DNA of 64,000 nt. It comes from Luteimicrobium sp042670205 (GTDB taxonomy: Bacteria > Actinomycetota > Actinomycetes > Actinomycetales > Cellulomonadaceae). Every line of letters starts with the position of its first letter. Position 1 is the first letter of the stretch. The notes below the pieces were generated by a model. That model saw only the letters and a program-made list of their open reading frames with translations. It was not told the DNA's origin and did not search any database. Location: NCBI RefSeq assembly GCF_042670205.1, contig NZ_JBHUWD010000008.1, forward strand, positions 1 through 64,000. The letters run 5' to 3'. This document shows positions 8,263 to 17,389 of this stretch, in pieces. The position numbers were made by a program, and so were the translations under genes.

Positions 8263-8870
8263 TCGGCGCGCAGCTGTCCTCCGCCGCCAGCGGCCTCGCG
8301 CTCGCCGCCGAGGACACCGGTTCCGACCAGAACCCGCTCCTGCCCGAGACCTACGACATCATCTGGTCGTTGGTCATCGTCCTGGTGATCGGGTTCGTCT
8401 TCATCAAGTACGTCCTGCCCAAGTTCCAGGCCGTGCTCGACGAGCGTGCGGAGAAGATCCAGGGCGGCCTCGAGAAGGCCGAGAAGTCCCAGGAAGAGGC
8501 CGACGCCCTGCTGGCGCAGTACCACCAGCAGCTGCAGGAGGCCCGTACCGAGGCCGCGACCATCCGCGAGGAGGCGCGCGCCGAGGGTTCCGCCATCGTG
8601 GACGACCTGCGCCGCAAGGCGTCGACCGACGCTGAGCGCATCGTCGACGCCGCCCAGCGGCAGATCGAGGCGGAGCGTCAGGCCGCGTCGGTGTCGCTGC
8701 GCAACGACGTCGGTCAGCTCGCCACCGAGCTCGCGTCGCGCATCGTGGGCGAGTCGCTCGCCGACAGCGCGCGCCAGTCCCGCGTGGTCGACCGCTTCCT
8801 CGACGACCTCGAGAACGGCGCCGCCGCGGTCGAGGCCGAGGCGACGACGACAGGTGGGGAAGCGCGATGA
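8259..8870 (+). CDS. atpF: ATP synthase F0 subunit b
   Basis: Peripheral-stalk subunit, 203 residues. One transmembrane helix at about residues 33-50 (WSLVIVLVIGFVFIKYVLP) is followed by a long charged alpha-helix that dimerises and reaches F1. It contains the conserved start of the stalk, FQAVLDERAEKIQ. GTG start overlapping atpE, and ATGA overlap with atpH, so translation is coupled through three genes. The N-terminus is about 25 residues longer than in short b subunits, as is usual in actinobacteria. Confidence 0.95.
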   Translation: MIGAQLSSAASGLALAAEDTGSDQNPLLPETYDIIWSLVIVLVIGFVFIKYVLPKFQAVLDERAEKIQGGLEKAEKSQEEADALLAQYHQQLQEARTEAATIREEARAEGSAIVDDLRRKASTDAERIVDAAQRQIEAERQAASVSLRNDVGQLATELASRIVGESLADSARQSRVVDRFLDDLENGAAAVEAEATTTGGEAR

Positions 8871-9715
8871 CCACGGACGCGACGAGCACCACGAACGCCG
8901 TCATGCGCGGCGAGTCGGGCGCCTCGCTCGCGAGCGCCCAGGAGAGCTTCGAGCCCGTGCTCGTGGCCGCTGGCGCGGACGCGAGGACGCTCGGTGAGCA
9001 GCTCTTCGCGCTGTCCGACGCGCTCGACGGATCGGGGAGCCTGCGCCGCACGCTCACCGACCCGTCGCTCCCGGCCCAGGCGAAGGCCACCGTGGTGCGC
9101 CAGCTCCTCGGTGCGTTCGACGAGCGGGTCCGCGACCTCGCGGAGACCCTCGTGGCGGCGCGCTGGACGCAGGAGCTCGACCTCGGCCACGCGGTCGAGC
9201 ACATCGCCCTCGAGGCGGTGCTCGCGTCGGCCCAGGCCCGCGAGGCGCTCGTGACGGTCGAGGACGAGCTGTTCCGCATCACGCGGCTGCTCTCCGGCCA
9301 GCGCGAGCTGCGGACCGCGCTGTCCGACCCGCAGGCGACCGTGGAGAACCGGATCACGCTCGTCGACTCGCTCTTCGCGGGCAAGGTCGACGACGTGACC
9401 CTGCTGCTCGCGCGCCGGGCCACGACGAACCTGCGGCACCGCCGGTTCGTGCCCAACCTGCTGGCCTACTCGGACATCGCGGCCGAGCGTCGCCGTCGTC
9501 TCGTCGCAGGCGTGACGTCGGCCGTCGACCTCACGCCCGCTCAGCTCGACCGGCTCGCCGGGATCCTCGAGCGCGCGTACGGCCGCCCCGTCCAGCTCAA
9601 CGTCACGGTCGACACCGCGGTCCTCGGGGGGCTGCGGGTCCAGGTCGGCGCCGACGTCATCGACTCGACCATGCTCTCGCGCCTCGCCGACGCCCGTCGG
9701 CGGCTCGTGAGCTGA
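8867..9715 (+). CDS. atpH: ATP synthase F1 subunit delta
   Basis: Connects the b stalk to the top of the alpha3beta3 ring. 282 residues, in the range of actinobacterial delta subunits (about 270) and longer than the E. coli protein. The C-terminal family signature spans the segment with RPVQLNVTVDTAVLGGLRV and ends LADARRRLVS. It starts at an ATG overlapping atpF by 4 nt; an internal ATG 12 codons later is an alternative. A 79-nt gap leads to atpA. Confidence 0.94.
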   Translation: MTTDATSTTNAVMRGESGASLASAQESFEPVLVAAGADARTLGEQLFALSDALDGSGSLRRTLTDPSLPAQAKATVVRQLLGAFDERVRDLAETLVAARWTQELDLGHAVEHIALEAVLASAQAREALVTVEDELFRITRLLSGQRELRTALSDPQATVENRITLVDSLFAGKVDDVTLLLARRATTNLRHRRFVPNLLAYSDIAAERRRRLVAGVTSAVDLTPAQLDRLAGILERAYGRPVQLNVTVDTAVLGGLRVQVGADVIDSTMLSRLADARRRLVS

Positions 9716-9794
9716 CCCGGGTGCCCACCGCCTCACGGCGCCCCGACAGAACTCAGGCCGCACAGCCCGTGCGGTCACGACAGGAGAAGAACCC

Positions 9795-11423
9795 ATGGCT
9801 GAGCTGACGATCCGGCCCGACGAGATCCGGGCCGCGCTGGACAGCTTCGTGAAGTCCTACGAGCCCGAGAACGCGGTCGCCGAAGAGGTCGGCCGTGTGA
9901 CCCTCGCCGCGGACGGCATCGCGCAGGTCGAGGGCCTGCCCGGCGCCATGGCGAACGAGCTCCTGCGCTTCGAGGACGGGACCCTCGGTCTCGCGCTGAA
10001 CCTCGACGTGCGCGAGATCGGCGTGGTCGTCCTCGGCGAGTTCACCGGTATCGAGGAGGGCCAGGAGGTCCGCCGGACCGGCGAGGTGCTCTCGGTCGCC
10101 GTCGGCGACGGGTACCTCGGCCGCGTGGTCGACCCGCTGGGCCAGCCGATCGACGGCCTCGGTGAGATCGCCACGGAGGGGCGCCGCGCGCTCGAGCTCC
10201 AGGCGCCGGGCGTCATGGACCGCAAGAGCGTCCACGAGCCGCTCCAGACCGGCCTCAAGGCGATCGACGCGATGATCCCGATCGGGCGCGGCCAGCGCCA
10301 GCTGATCATCGGCGACCGCCAGACCGGCAAGACCGCGATCGCGATCGACACGATCATCAACCAGAAGGCGAACTGGGACTCGGGCGACCCCGAGAAGCAG
10401 GTCCGCTGCATCTACGTCGCGATCGGCCAGAAGGGCTCGACGATCGCCGGCGTGCGCGGCGCCCTCGAGGAGGCCGGCGCGCTCGAGTACACGACCATCG
10501 TCGCGGCACCCGCGTCCGACCCGGCCGGCTTCAAGTACCTGGCGCCCTACACCGGCTCGGCCATCGGCCAGCACTGGATGTACGGCGGCAAGCACGTCCT
10601 CATCATCTTCGACGACCTGTCGAAGCAGGCCGAGGCCTACCGTGCCGTGTCGCTGCTCCTGCGCCGTCCGCCGGGCCGCGAGGCCTACCCGGGCGACGTC
10701 TTCTACCTGCACTCCCGTCTGCTCGAGCGTTGCGCGAAGCTGTCGGACGAGCTGGGCGCGGGCTCGATGACGGGTCTCCCGGTCATCGAGACGAAGGCGA
10801 ACGACGTGTCGGCGTACATCCCGACCAACGTCATCTCCATCACCGACGGCCAGATCTTCCTGCAGTCGGACCTCTTCAACGCCGACCAGCGCCCCGCGGT
10901 CGACGTCGGCATCTCGGTGTCGCGCGTCGGTGGCTCGGCCCAGGTCAAGGCCATGAAGAAGGTCTCCGGCACGCTGAAGCTCGACCTGGCGCAGTACCGC
11001 TCGCTCGAGGCGTTCGCGATGTTCGCGTCCGACCTCGACGCGGCCTCCCGCGCGCAGCTCACCCGGGGCGCCCGCCTCACCGAGCTGCTCAAGCAGGGCC
11101 AGTACTCGCCGTACCCGGTCGAGGACCAGGTCGCGTCGATCTGGGCCGGCACCAAGGGCAAGCTCGACGACGTCCCGCTCGAGGACGTGCGTCGGTTCGA
11201 GTCCGAGCTGCTGGACTACCTGCGCCGCCACACCGAGGTGCTGAGCATCATCGGTGGGACGGGCAAGCTCGAGTCGGACACCGAGGAGTCTCTCGCGGCG
11301 GGCGTCGACGCGTTCCGCGAGACGTTCCTCAAGGGTGACGGCACGCCGCTCGTCGGCGAGGCCACCGAGGACGAGGTGCCCGAGGTCGAGCAGGAGCAGA
11401 TCGTCCGCCAGAAGAGGGCGTGA
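9795..11423 (+). CDS. atpA: ATP synthase F1 subunit alpha
   Basis: Non-catalytic nucleotide-binding subunit of the F1 head. 542 residues. Walker A GDRQTGKT is at 173-180. The Walker B region reads HVLIIFDDLSKQAEAYR. The arginine finger lies in the conserved VGISVSRVGGSAQ. The C-terminus carries a 25-residue acidic and polar tail beyond E. coli AtpA. ATG preceded by AGGAGAAGAACCC. Followed after 3 nt by atpG. Confidence 0.98.
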   Translation: MAELTIRPDEIRAALDSFVKSYEPENAVAEEVGRVTLAADGIAQVEGLPGAMANELLRFEDGTLGLALNLDVREIGVVVLGEFTGIEEGQEVRRTGEVLSVAVGDGYLGRVVDPLGQPIDGLGEIATEGRRALELQAPGVMDRKSVHEPLQTGLKAIDAMIPIGRGQRQLIIGDRQTGKTAIAIDTIINQKANWDSGDPEKQVRCIYVAIGQKGSTIAGVRGALEEAGALEYTTIVAAPASDPAGFKYLAPYTGSAIGQHWMYGGKHVLIIFDDLSKQAEAYRAVSLLLRRPPGREAYPGDVFYLHSRLLERCAKLSDELGAGSMTGLPVIETKANDVSAYIPTNVISITDGQIFLQSDLFNADQRPAVDVGISVSRVGGSAQVKAMKKVSGTLKLDLAQYRSLEAFAMFASDLDAASRAQLTRGARLTELLKQGQYSPYPVEDQVASIWAGTKGKLDDVPLEDVRRFESELLDYLRRHTEVLSIIGGTGKLESDTEESLAAGVDAFRETFLKGDGTPLVGEATEDEVPEVEQEQIVRQKRA

Positions 11424-11426
11424 CCC

Positions 11427-12323
11427 GTGGCAGGTTCCCAGCGCGTCTACAAGGCGCGCATCAAGTCGACGCAGTCGCTCAAGAAGATCTTCCGGGCGAT
11501 GGAGCTGATCGCGGCCTCGCGCATCGGCAAGGCGCGCGACCGTGTCGCTGACTCGACCCCGTACGCCCGCGCGATCACGCGCGCGGTGTCCGCGGTCGCG
11601 ACCCACGCGCACGTCGCGCACCCGCTGACGACGCCGCGCACGGACACCGACGCGGTGGCCGTGCTGATCGTGACGTCGGACCGCGGCATGGCGGGCGCCT
11701 ACGCGGCGTCCGCGATCCGCGAGACGGAGCGCCTGATCGAGCACCTGCAGTCCGAGGGCAAGACCGTGCGGCTGTACGTCGCGGGTCGCCGTGCCGTGTC
11801 GTACTACGCGTTCCGCGGCCGCGAGCTCGCGGGCGAGTGGACGGGTGGCTCGGACGCCCCGACGCCGGAGACGGCGGAGGAGATCTCGACCGAGCTCCTG
11901 CGCGCGTTCCGTGCGCCGGCCGACGAGGGCGGCGTCAGCGAGCTGCACGTCGTCTACACGCAGTTCGTCAACATGGTCACGCAGACGCCGCGCGTGATCC
12001 GGCTGCTGCCGCTCGAGGTCGTCGAGGAGGTCGTGCCGGCCCAGGAAGGCGAGCTCCTGCCGGTGTACGACTTCGCGCCGTCCGCCGAGGCGGTGCTCGA
12101 CGCGATCCTGCCGCGCTACGTGCGCACCCGGATCTTCAACTGCCTGCTGCAGGCGGCGGCGTCCGAGCTCGCCGCACGTCAGCGGGCGATGCACACCGCG
12201 ACCGAGAACGCCGAGGACCTGATCCGCATGTACACGCGGCTCGCGAACCAGGCCCGCCAGGCAGACATCACCCAGGAGATCAGCGAGATCGTGTCGGGCG
12301 CCGACGCACTCGCTGCGTCGTGA
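11427..12323 (+). CDS. atpG: ATP synthase F1 subunit gamma
   Basis: Central rotor shaft of F1. 298 residues. N-terminal helix GSQRVYKARIKSTQSLKKIF and the C-terminal helix with ARQRAMHTATENAEDLI form the coiled coil inside the head. The Rossmann-like middle holds the conserved TSDRGMAGAY. GTG start 3 nt after the atpA stop. The tandem actinobacterial features of this operon (long delta, tail on alpha) are continued here without anomalies. Confidence 0.97.
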   Translation: MAGSQRVYKARIKSTQSLKKIFRAMELIAASRIGKARDRVADSTPYARAITRAVSAVATHAHVAHPLTTPRTDTDAVAVLIVTSDRGMAGAYAASAIRETERLIEHLQSEGKTVRLYVAGRRAVSYYAFRGRELAGEWTGGSDAPTPETAEEISTELLRAFRAPADEGGVSELHVVYTQFVNMVTQTPRVIRLLPLEVVEEVVPAQEGELLPVYDFAPSAEAVLDAILPRYVRTRIFNCLLQAAASELAARQRAMHTATENAEDLIRMYTRLANQARQADITQEISEIVSGADALAAS

Positions 12324-12336
12324 GGAAGAGGACATC

Positions 12337-13818
12337 ATGACCGCCACCACCGTGGAAGCCACGGCCGAGCACGCCAGCGGACCCGCCACGGGTCGCGTCG
12401 CGCGTGTGATCGGCCCCGTCGTCGACATCGAGTTCCCCGTCGACGCCATCCCCGACATCTACAACGCGCTGACGGTCGAGATCGACCTCTCCTCGCAGGG
12501 CGAGGGCGAGAAGTCGTTCACGCTCAAGCTCGAGGTCGCGCAGCACCTCGGCGACTCGCTCGTGCGTGCCATCGCGCTCAAGCCGACCGACGGCCTCGTC
12601 CGCGGCGCCGTCGTCACCGACACGGGTGCGCCGATCTCGGTGCCCGTCGGCGACGTCACCAAGGGCCACGTCTTCGACGTGACCGGCGAGGTGCTGAACG
12701 CCGAGCCGGGCGAGAAGATCGAGGTCACCGAGCGCTGGCCGATCCACCGCAAGCCCCCGGCCTTCGACCAGCTCGAGTCGAAGACCACCATGTTCGAGAC
12801 GGGCATCAAGGTCATCGACCTGCTGACCCCGTACGTGCAGGGTGGGAAGATCGGCCTCTTCGGTGGTGCGGGCGTCGGCAAGACCGTCCTGATCCAGGAG
12901 ATGATCTACCGCGTCGCCAACAACCACAACGGTGTGTCGGTGTTCGCGGGCGTCGGCGAGCGCACGCGTGAGGGCAACGACCTCATCGAGGAGATGACCG
13001 ACTCGGGCGTCATCAAGCAGACGGCCCTCGTGTTCGGCCAGATGGACGAGCCGCCGGGCACGCGTCTCCGCGTCGCGCTGTCCGCCCTGACGATGGCGGA
13101 GTACTTCCGCGACGTGCAGAAGCAGGACGTGCTGCTGTTCATCGACAACATCTTCCGCTTCACGCAGGCGGGCTCCGAGGTGTCGACGCTGCTCGGCCGC
13201 ATGCCGTCCGCGGTGGGCTACCAGCCGAACCTCGCCGACGAGATGGGTGTGCTCCAGGAGCGCATCACCTCGACGCGCGGTCACTCGATCACCTCGCTGC
13301 AGGCGATCTACGTGCCGGCCGACGACTACACCGACCCGGCGCCGGCGACGACGTTCGCGCACCTCGACGCGACGACCGAGCTCAGCCGTGAGATCGCCTC
13401 GCGCGGCCTGTACCCCGCGGTGGACCCGCTGGCCTCGACCAGCCGCATCCTCGACCCGCGCTACGTGGGCAAGGACCACTACGAGGTCGCGACGCAGGTC
13501 AAGTCGATCCTGCAGCGCAACAAGGAGCTCCAGGACATCATCGCGATCCTCGGTGTGGACGAGCTCTCGGAGGAGGACAAGACGATCGTCGCGCGTGCGC
13601 GCCGCATCCAGCAGTTCCTCTCCCAGAACACGTACATGGCGGAGCAGTTCACGAACGTGCCCGGCTCCACGGTGCCGCTCTCGGAGACCGTCGAGGCGTT
13701 CCAGAAGATCGCGGCCGGCGAGTTCGACCACATCGCCGAGCAGGCCTTCTTCAACATCGGTGGCCTCGAGGACCTCGAGCGCAACTGGGCCCGCATCCAG
13801 AAGGAGTACGGCGTCTGA
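12337..13818 (+). CDS. atpD: ATP synthase F1 subunit beta
   Basis: Catalytic subunit that makes or hydrolyses ATP. 493 residues. Walker A GGAGVGKT is at 176-183. The catalytic glutamate lies in AGVGERTREGNDL. Walker B is LLFIDNIFRF, and the DELSEED-region equivalent reads DELSEEDK. ATG preceded by GAGGAAGAGGACATC. Followed by atpC after 36 nt. Confidence 0.98.
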   Translation: MTATTVEATAEHASGPATGRVARVIGPVVDIEFPVDAIPDIYNALTVEIDLSSQGEGEKSFTLKLEVAQHLGDSLVRAIALKPTDGLVRGAVVTDTGAPISVPVGDVTKGHVFDVTGEVLNAEPGEKIEVTERWPIHRKPPAFDQLESKTTMFETGIKVIDLLTPYVQGGKIGLFGGAGVGKTVLIQEMIYRVANNHNGVSVFAGVGERTREGNDLIEEMTDSGVIKQTALVFGQMDEPPGTRLRVALSALTMAEYFRDVQKQDVLLFIDNIFRFTQAGSEVSTLLGRMPSAVGYQPNLADEMGVLQERITSTRGHSITSLQAIYVPADDYTDPAPATTFAHLDATTELSREIASRGLYPAVDPLASTSRILDPRYVGKDHYEVATQVKSILQRNKELQDIIAILGVDELSEEDKTIVARARRIQQFLSQNTYMAEQFTNVPGSTVPLSETVEAFQKIAAGEFDHIAEQAFFNIGGLEDLERNWARIQKEYGV

Positions 13819-13854
13819 CGACGTCGTCCGGATCGCATCGACTGAGGAGCAGCA

Positions 13855-14139
13855 GTGGCAGAGCTTGACGTGGACCTCGTGACCACGGACCGCACGATCT
13901 GGGCCGGCAAGGCCCGGCTCGTGGTCGCGCCCGCGGCCGACGGCGAGATCGGCGTGCTCGCAGGGCACACGCCGCTCCTGTCGGTGCTCAAGCCGGGCAC
14001 CATCCGGGTGCGCCTCGCCGAGGGTGGCTCGGTCGAGGCCGACATCGAGGGTGGCTTCATCTCGGTCGACTCCAACCGCCTCACCGCGGTCGTCGACGGC
14101 GCCACCCTGCGCACCGGCTCGGTAGCCGAGGCGCACTGA
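13855..14139 (+). CDS. atpC: ATP synthase F1 subunit epsilon
   Basis: Rotor-foot subunit coupling gamma to the c-ring. At 94 residues it has only the beta-sandwich domain. The C-terminal helical hairpin that makes epsilon inhibitory in E. coli is absent, as in several actinobacteria. Conserved stretch GEIGVLAGHTPLLSVLKPG. GTG start behind GAGGAGCAGC. The DUF2550 gene follows after 12 nt. Confidence 0.95.
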   Translation: MAELDVDLVTTDRTIWAGKARLVVAPAADGEIGVLAGHTPLLSVLKPGTIRVRLAEGGSVEADIEGGFISVDSNRLTAVVDGATLRTGSVAEAH

Positions 14140-14151
14140 GGACCGCCTGAC

Positions 14152-14571
14152 GTGACGCCCCTGGTCTGGATCCTGCTCGCGCTGCTCGTCGCAGCGTTCG
14201 CAGTGATCGGACTGGGGGCGTCTCGTCTGCGTACCCTCGCGGGCCGCACCGGCACCTTCGAGTGCGGGTTCCGCACGACCACGCGGCGGGGGAGCCACGT
14301 GTCGCTGGGCTTCGCCCAGTTCCGGGCCGAGCGGGTCGACTGGTGGCGCTGCTGGTCGCTCTTCCCGCGCCCCAAGCGGTCGTGGCGGCGCGACCGCCTG
14401 CGCGTCGTCTCGCGCGCGCTCGTCACGGGCGGCCCGCGGGGCGACGTCGTCGTCGTCCGCTGCGAGCACGAGGGCGTGACCTTCGAGCTGACGATGGCCC
14501 CCGGCGCCTACGCCGGCCTCGCGGCGTGGCTCGAGGCCGCGCCCCCCACCTTCTACGGCGTGGTCGTCTAG
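14152..14571 (+). CDS. DUF2550 membrane-anchored protein
   Basis: 139 residues. One N-terminal hydrophobic helix (LVWILLALLVAAFAVIGLGA), then a basic globular domain with the FECGFRT segment and several tryptophans (WWRCWSLFPRPKRSW). The DUF2550 family is found directly behind atpC across actinobacteria. Its function is unknown. Start GTG 12 nt after atpC. A TAGGCT hexamer overlapping its stop (14570-14575) may be the -10 of nucS. Confidence 0.85.
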   Translation: MTPLVWILLALLVAAFAVIGLGASRLRTLAGRTGTFECGFRTTTRRGSHVSLGFAQFRAERVDWWRCWSLFPRPKRSWRRDRLRVVSRALVTGGPRGDVVVVRCEHEGVTFELTMAPGAYAGLAAWLEAAPPTFYGVVV

Positions 14572-14640
14572 GCTCGACGGCTGCGGCCCGTCCCGCGCGG
14601 CGCCTCGCCCGTGCCGTCGAACCCTCCGGAAGGACTCTCC

Positions 14641-15336
14641 GTGCGTCTCGTCGTCGCCGACTGCTCGGCACGCTACAGCGGCCGGCTCGCCGCGCAGCTC
14701 CCGTTCGCGACCCGCCTGCTGGTGGTGAAGGCCGACGGCAGCGTGCTGCTCCACTCGGACGGCGGCTCCTACAAGCCGCTCAACTGGATGAGCCCGCCGT
14801 GCACGCTGCTCGTCCACGAGCCGTCCGAGGAGCAGGCGGCGCAGGGCGTCACCCAGGTGTGGACGGTCCAGCACCACAAGTCCGACGACCGCCTGGAGAT
14901 CGAGCTGCACGCGGTGCACCACGACTCGGCGCACGAGCTCGGGGTCGACCCCGGGCTGATCAAGGACGGTGTCGAGGCACACCTCCAGGAGCTCCTGGCG
15001 GCGCAGATCGAGCTGCTCGGCGCGGGGCACACGCTCGTGCGCCGCGAGTACCCGACGGCGATCGGCCCGGTCGACATCCTCGCCCGGGACCCGCGGGGTG
15101 CCTCGGTCGCCGTCGAGCTCAAGCGCCGTGGCGACATCGACGGCGTCGAACAGCTGACCCGCTACCTCGAGCTGCTCAACCGTGACCCACTGCTCGCGCC
15201 CGTCCAGGGCGTGTTCGCCGCCCAGGAGATCAAGCCGCAGGCGCGCGTGCTCGCGACCGACCGGGGCATCCGGTGCCTGGTCCTGGACTACGACGCGATG
15301 CGCGGTGTCGACGACGTGGAGTCGCGGCTCTTCTGA
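14641..15336 (+). CDS. nucS: Mismatch-specific endonuclease NucS/EndoMS
   Basis: Cuts both strands at certain mismatches (G-T, G-G, T-T). It provides the non-canonical mismatch repair of actinobacteria, which usually lack MutS/MutL. 231 residues. The N-terminal dimerisation/DNA-binding domain begins RLVVADCSARYSGRL. The C-terminal RecB-like nuclease has D145 (GPVDILARD) and E159-x-K161 (AVELKRRGD). GTG 14641 is preceded by GGAAGGA with about 8 nt spacing. The C-terminus ends in a short acidic-hydrophobic tail (DVESRLF) that may bind the sliding clamp, as in the archaeal and mycobacterial enzymes. Confidence 0.95.
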   Translation: MRLVVADCSARYSGRLAAQLPFATRLLVVKADGSVLLHSDGGSYKPLNWMSPPCTLLVHEPSEEQAAQGVTQVWTVQHHKSDDRLEIELHAVHHDSAHELGVDPGLIKDGVEAHLQELLAAQIELLGAGHTLVRREYPTAIGPVDILARDPRGASVAVELKRRGDIDGVEQLTRYLELLNRDPLLAPVQGVFAAQEIKPQARVLATDRGIRCLVLDYDAMRGVDDVESRLF

Positions 15337-15369
15337 GAGCCTGTTCGCCGAGCGCGACCCCCCCCGCGT

Positions 15370-15477
15370 GGTCGGGTGCGCGGGTGGGCGCGGCGAGCTG
15401 GTTCGGGCTGTCGTGCTTCGGCCCGGGGGGCCGTGCGCACTCCTTGACGCCCTTCACCACCTCCCCGCACCCACCCG
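15370..15477 (+). repeat. Dispersed palindromic element, copy B
   Basis: Begins 33 nt after the nucS stop. The left arm at 15381-15402 pairs with the right arm at 15456-15477. The central hairpin cggcccggggggccg is at 15419-15433. The core ctgtcgtgcttcggccc is shared with copies A and C in the same orientation. Relative to copy C, the arm tips differ (CTGGT against ACCAC) with one unpaired position. Confidence 0.85.
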
Positions 15478-15726
15478 TCGACTGTCGTCTCGCCGTCGAT
15501 CCTCTTCGGGCTCGCTGAAGTGGGCCCCCCGTACGGCTTGCTTCGCGGGGTACCGCTCCCGGACGCCTTCTCTGCAAGGTTCGCCGCCGGGCCGGCTCTT
15601 TCGAGGTTCCCCGCCGGGCGGGCTCCTTCGCGAGGTTCGCCGCGCACGCCCGAGGGGGCGCGGTCTGCGACCCGGGCTCGGTCCGGCCGGCCCAGGGTCA
15701 GTTGTGAGGAGTCCTGCCGAATGCGC

Positions 15727-15732
15727 GAGAAT
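15727..15732 (+). promoter_or_regulatory. Candidate -10 box for leaderless nagA
   Basis: GAGAAT 6 nt before the ATG at 15739. It matches the spacing seen before other genes here that lack a Shine-Dalgarno. It competes with an alternative reading in which AGGAG at 15707-15711 serves the ATG at 15721. Confidence 0.35.
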
Positions 15733-15738
15733 CGGACC

Positions 15739-17016
15739 ATGACGTCCGACGCCGCCTCGTCCGTGCCCGCCTCGACCGCCCCGCAGTCGCCGACCCGCGC
15801 GTACCGCGGCCGGGTGGTGCTCCCGCGCGAGGTCCTCGACGACGGTGCTGTCGTCGTCGACGGCACCACCATCGCGTGGGTGGGGCGCGCGTCCGAGGCC
15901 GCTGCCGCGGGCTACGGCGCCGTCGTCGCTGCCGCGGGGGAGCCGGTGCCGGGCGCGACGGTGCTGCCCGGGCTCGTGGACCTGCACGACCACGGCGGCG
16001 GCGGCGCGAGCTTCCCCGACGCGGGCGACGCCGACACCGCCCGCGTGGCCGTGCGCGAGCACCTGGCGCACGGCACGACCAGCCTCGTGGCGTCGCTCGT
16101 GACGGCCCCGCGCGACGTCCTGCTGGCGCGGACCGCGATGCTCGCCGACCTCGCCGACGCGGGAGAGCTCGCCGGGATCCACCTCGAGGGCCCGTTCCTG
16201 TCGCCCGACCGGTGCGGCGCCCAGAACCCCGCCGACATGCTCGCAGGCGACCCGAAGCTCGTGCGGGCGGTCGCCGAGGCGGCGCGCGGCCACCTCGTCA
16301 CCATGACGGTCGCGCCCGAGATCGAGGGCGTCCAGGACCCGGGCGGCGTGATCGAGACGCTCGTGGAGGTCGGCGCGATCCCGTCGGTCGGGCACACCGA
16401 CGCGCACTGGAGCGTGACCGAGGGGGCCATCGCCGTCGGCTCTGCCGCCCTCGAGCGCGCCGGCGCACGCGCCCGGTCACCGCGGCTCACGGCGACGCAC
16501 CTGTTCAACGGCATGCGGCCTCTGCACCATCGCGACCCCGGTCCCATCGCCGCCTGCCTGGAGGCGGCGAAGCGCGGCAAGATCGTCGTCGAGCTCGTGG
16601 GGGACGGGACGCACCTCGACCCGGGCACCGTCGCGACGGTCTTCGAGCTGGTCGGCGCTGACGCCGTCGCCCTCGTCACGGACGCCATGGCGGCCGCGGG
16701 CATGGCGGACGGCGCCTACCAGCTGGGTCCCATGGCGGTGGTCGTGGCGGACGGCGTGGCACGCCTCGCGGACGGGTCCGCCGAGGGTGGAGCGATCGCG
16801 GGCGGCACCGCGCACCTGCTCGACGTCGTGAGGCACACCGTCGCGGCGGGTGTCCCGCTCGCGGACGCGGTGCGTGCCGCGTCGCTGACGCCGGCGGGGG
16901 TCCTCGGGCGGTCGGACGTCGGTGCACTCGAGGCCGGACGCCGCGCGGACCTCGTGGTCACCGACGCCGCGCTCGGCGTGCAGTCCGTCGTGCGGGCGGG
17001 GGAGCCCGTCGCCTGA
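15739..17016 (+). CDS. nagA: N-acetylglucosamine-6-phosphate deacetylase
   Basis: Amidohydrolase that removes acetate from GlcNAc-6-phosphate in amino-sugar and cell-wall recycling. 425 residues. Metal and substrate motifs are present in order: HDHGGGG after the first beta-barrel strand, HLEGPFLSP with GAQNP, the metal histidines in VGHTDAHW and THLFNGMRPLHHRDPG, and the catalytic aspartate in LVTDAMAAAG. The start is uncertain: ATG 15739 (leaderless) or ATG 15721, which has GAGGAG 9 nt upstream and would add six residues. nagB and a PTS are not in the window. Confidence 0.9.
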   Translation: MTSDAASSVPASTAPQSPTRAYRGRVVLPREVLDDGAVVVDGTTIAWVGRASEAAAAGYGAVVAAAGEPVPGATVLPGLVDLHDHGGGGASFPDAGDADTARVAVREHLAHGTTSLVASLVTAPRDVLLARTAMLADLADAGELAGIHLEGPFLSPDRCGAQNPADMLAGDPKLVRAVAEAARGHLVTMTVAPEIEGVQDPGGVIETLVEVGAIPSVGHTDAHWSVTEGAIAVGSAALERAGARARSPRLTATHLFNGMRPLHHRDPGPIAACLEAAKRGKIVVELVGDGTHLDPGTVATVFELVGADAVALVTDAMAAAGMADGAYQLGPMAVVVADGVARLADGSAEGGAIAGGTAHLLDVVRHTVAAGVPLADAVRAASLTPAGVLGRSDVGALEAGRRADLVVTDAALGVQSVVRAGEPVA

Positions 17017-17389
17017 CGGCGCTCGTCCGCGCCCGACCGTGTCACCCGCGGCACGGACGGCGACACGCCGGGCGTGCGCGACACGCCGGTCGGTGACAAC
17101 TTTCTCGAGCCCGCCGCAGCGGCCTTTCGTCCGTTATGTCCGGGCGGGAGGAGGTCGAGGGCGAGGCGCGCAACCGGGGCGAACCGGACGCCGGGCCGAC
17201 CCTTCACAGCCTGTGGAACGTCGTCCTGCACAGCCTGTGGACGCGTCGTCGCGAGGGCGGAGACGCGCCGATCGGGCGGTGGACAACCCGGTGTGTGGGT
17301 GGCCCCTGGGACCCTGGAGAGAGGGCGTCAGAAGGCCCCCAGGGTCGGCGTCGAGAGGTGGTGACGGCGGTCGATGGGTGAAGTTCGAC
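17017..17389. other. Gap between nagA and the nrd promoter
   Basis: No gene. Two identical 12-nt near-palindromes, CACAGCCTGTGG, lie 24 bp apart at 17205-17216 and 17229-17240. A hairpin pairs GACCCTGG (17311-17318) with CCAGGGTC (17339-17346). A direct repeat cgacacgccgg occurs twice near 17060-17090. Confidence 0.55.

Larger units (their letters stand above)
15337..15738. other. Gap between nucS and nagA
   Basis: No gene. Holds palindromic element copy B (15370-15477). At about 15576-15640 there are two and a half imperfect direct repeats based on gaggttcgccgccggg (starts at 15576, 15603 and 15632). The nagA promoter is at the end. The remainder is GC-rich with nothing recognisable. Confidence 0.6.

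Noticed and set aside
9753..15030. Long antisense open frames across the ATP synthase genes (for example 9753-12458 and 12280-15030)
   Set aside because: They lie opposite conserved ATP synthase genes with full motifs and have biased low-complexity composition. There is no start context.
15571..15645. tRNA or small structured RNA in the nucS-nagA gap
   Set aside because: Repeated gaggttcgccg segments resemble T-arm sequence superficially, but no cloverleaf can be formed around them.
17205..17240. DnaA boxes or a replication origin near nrdH
   Set aside because: CTGTGG matches only part of the DnaA consensus, there are only two sites, and no dnaA, dnaN or AT-rich unwinding region is nearby.
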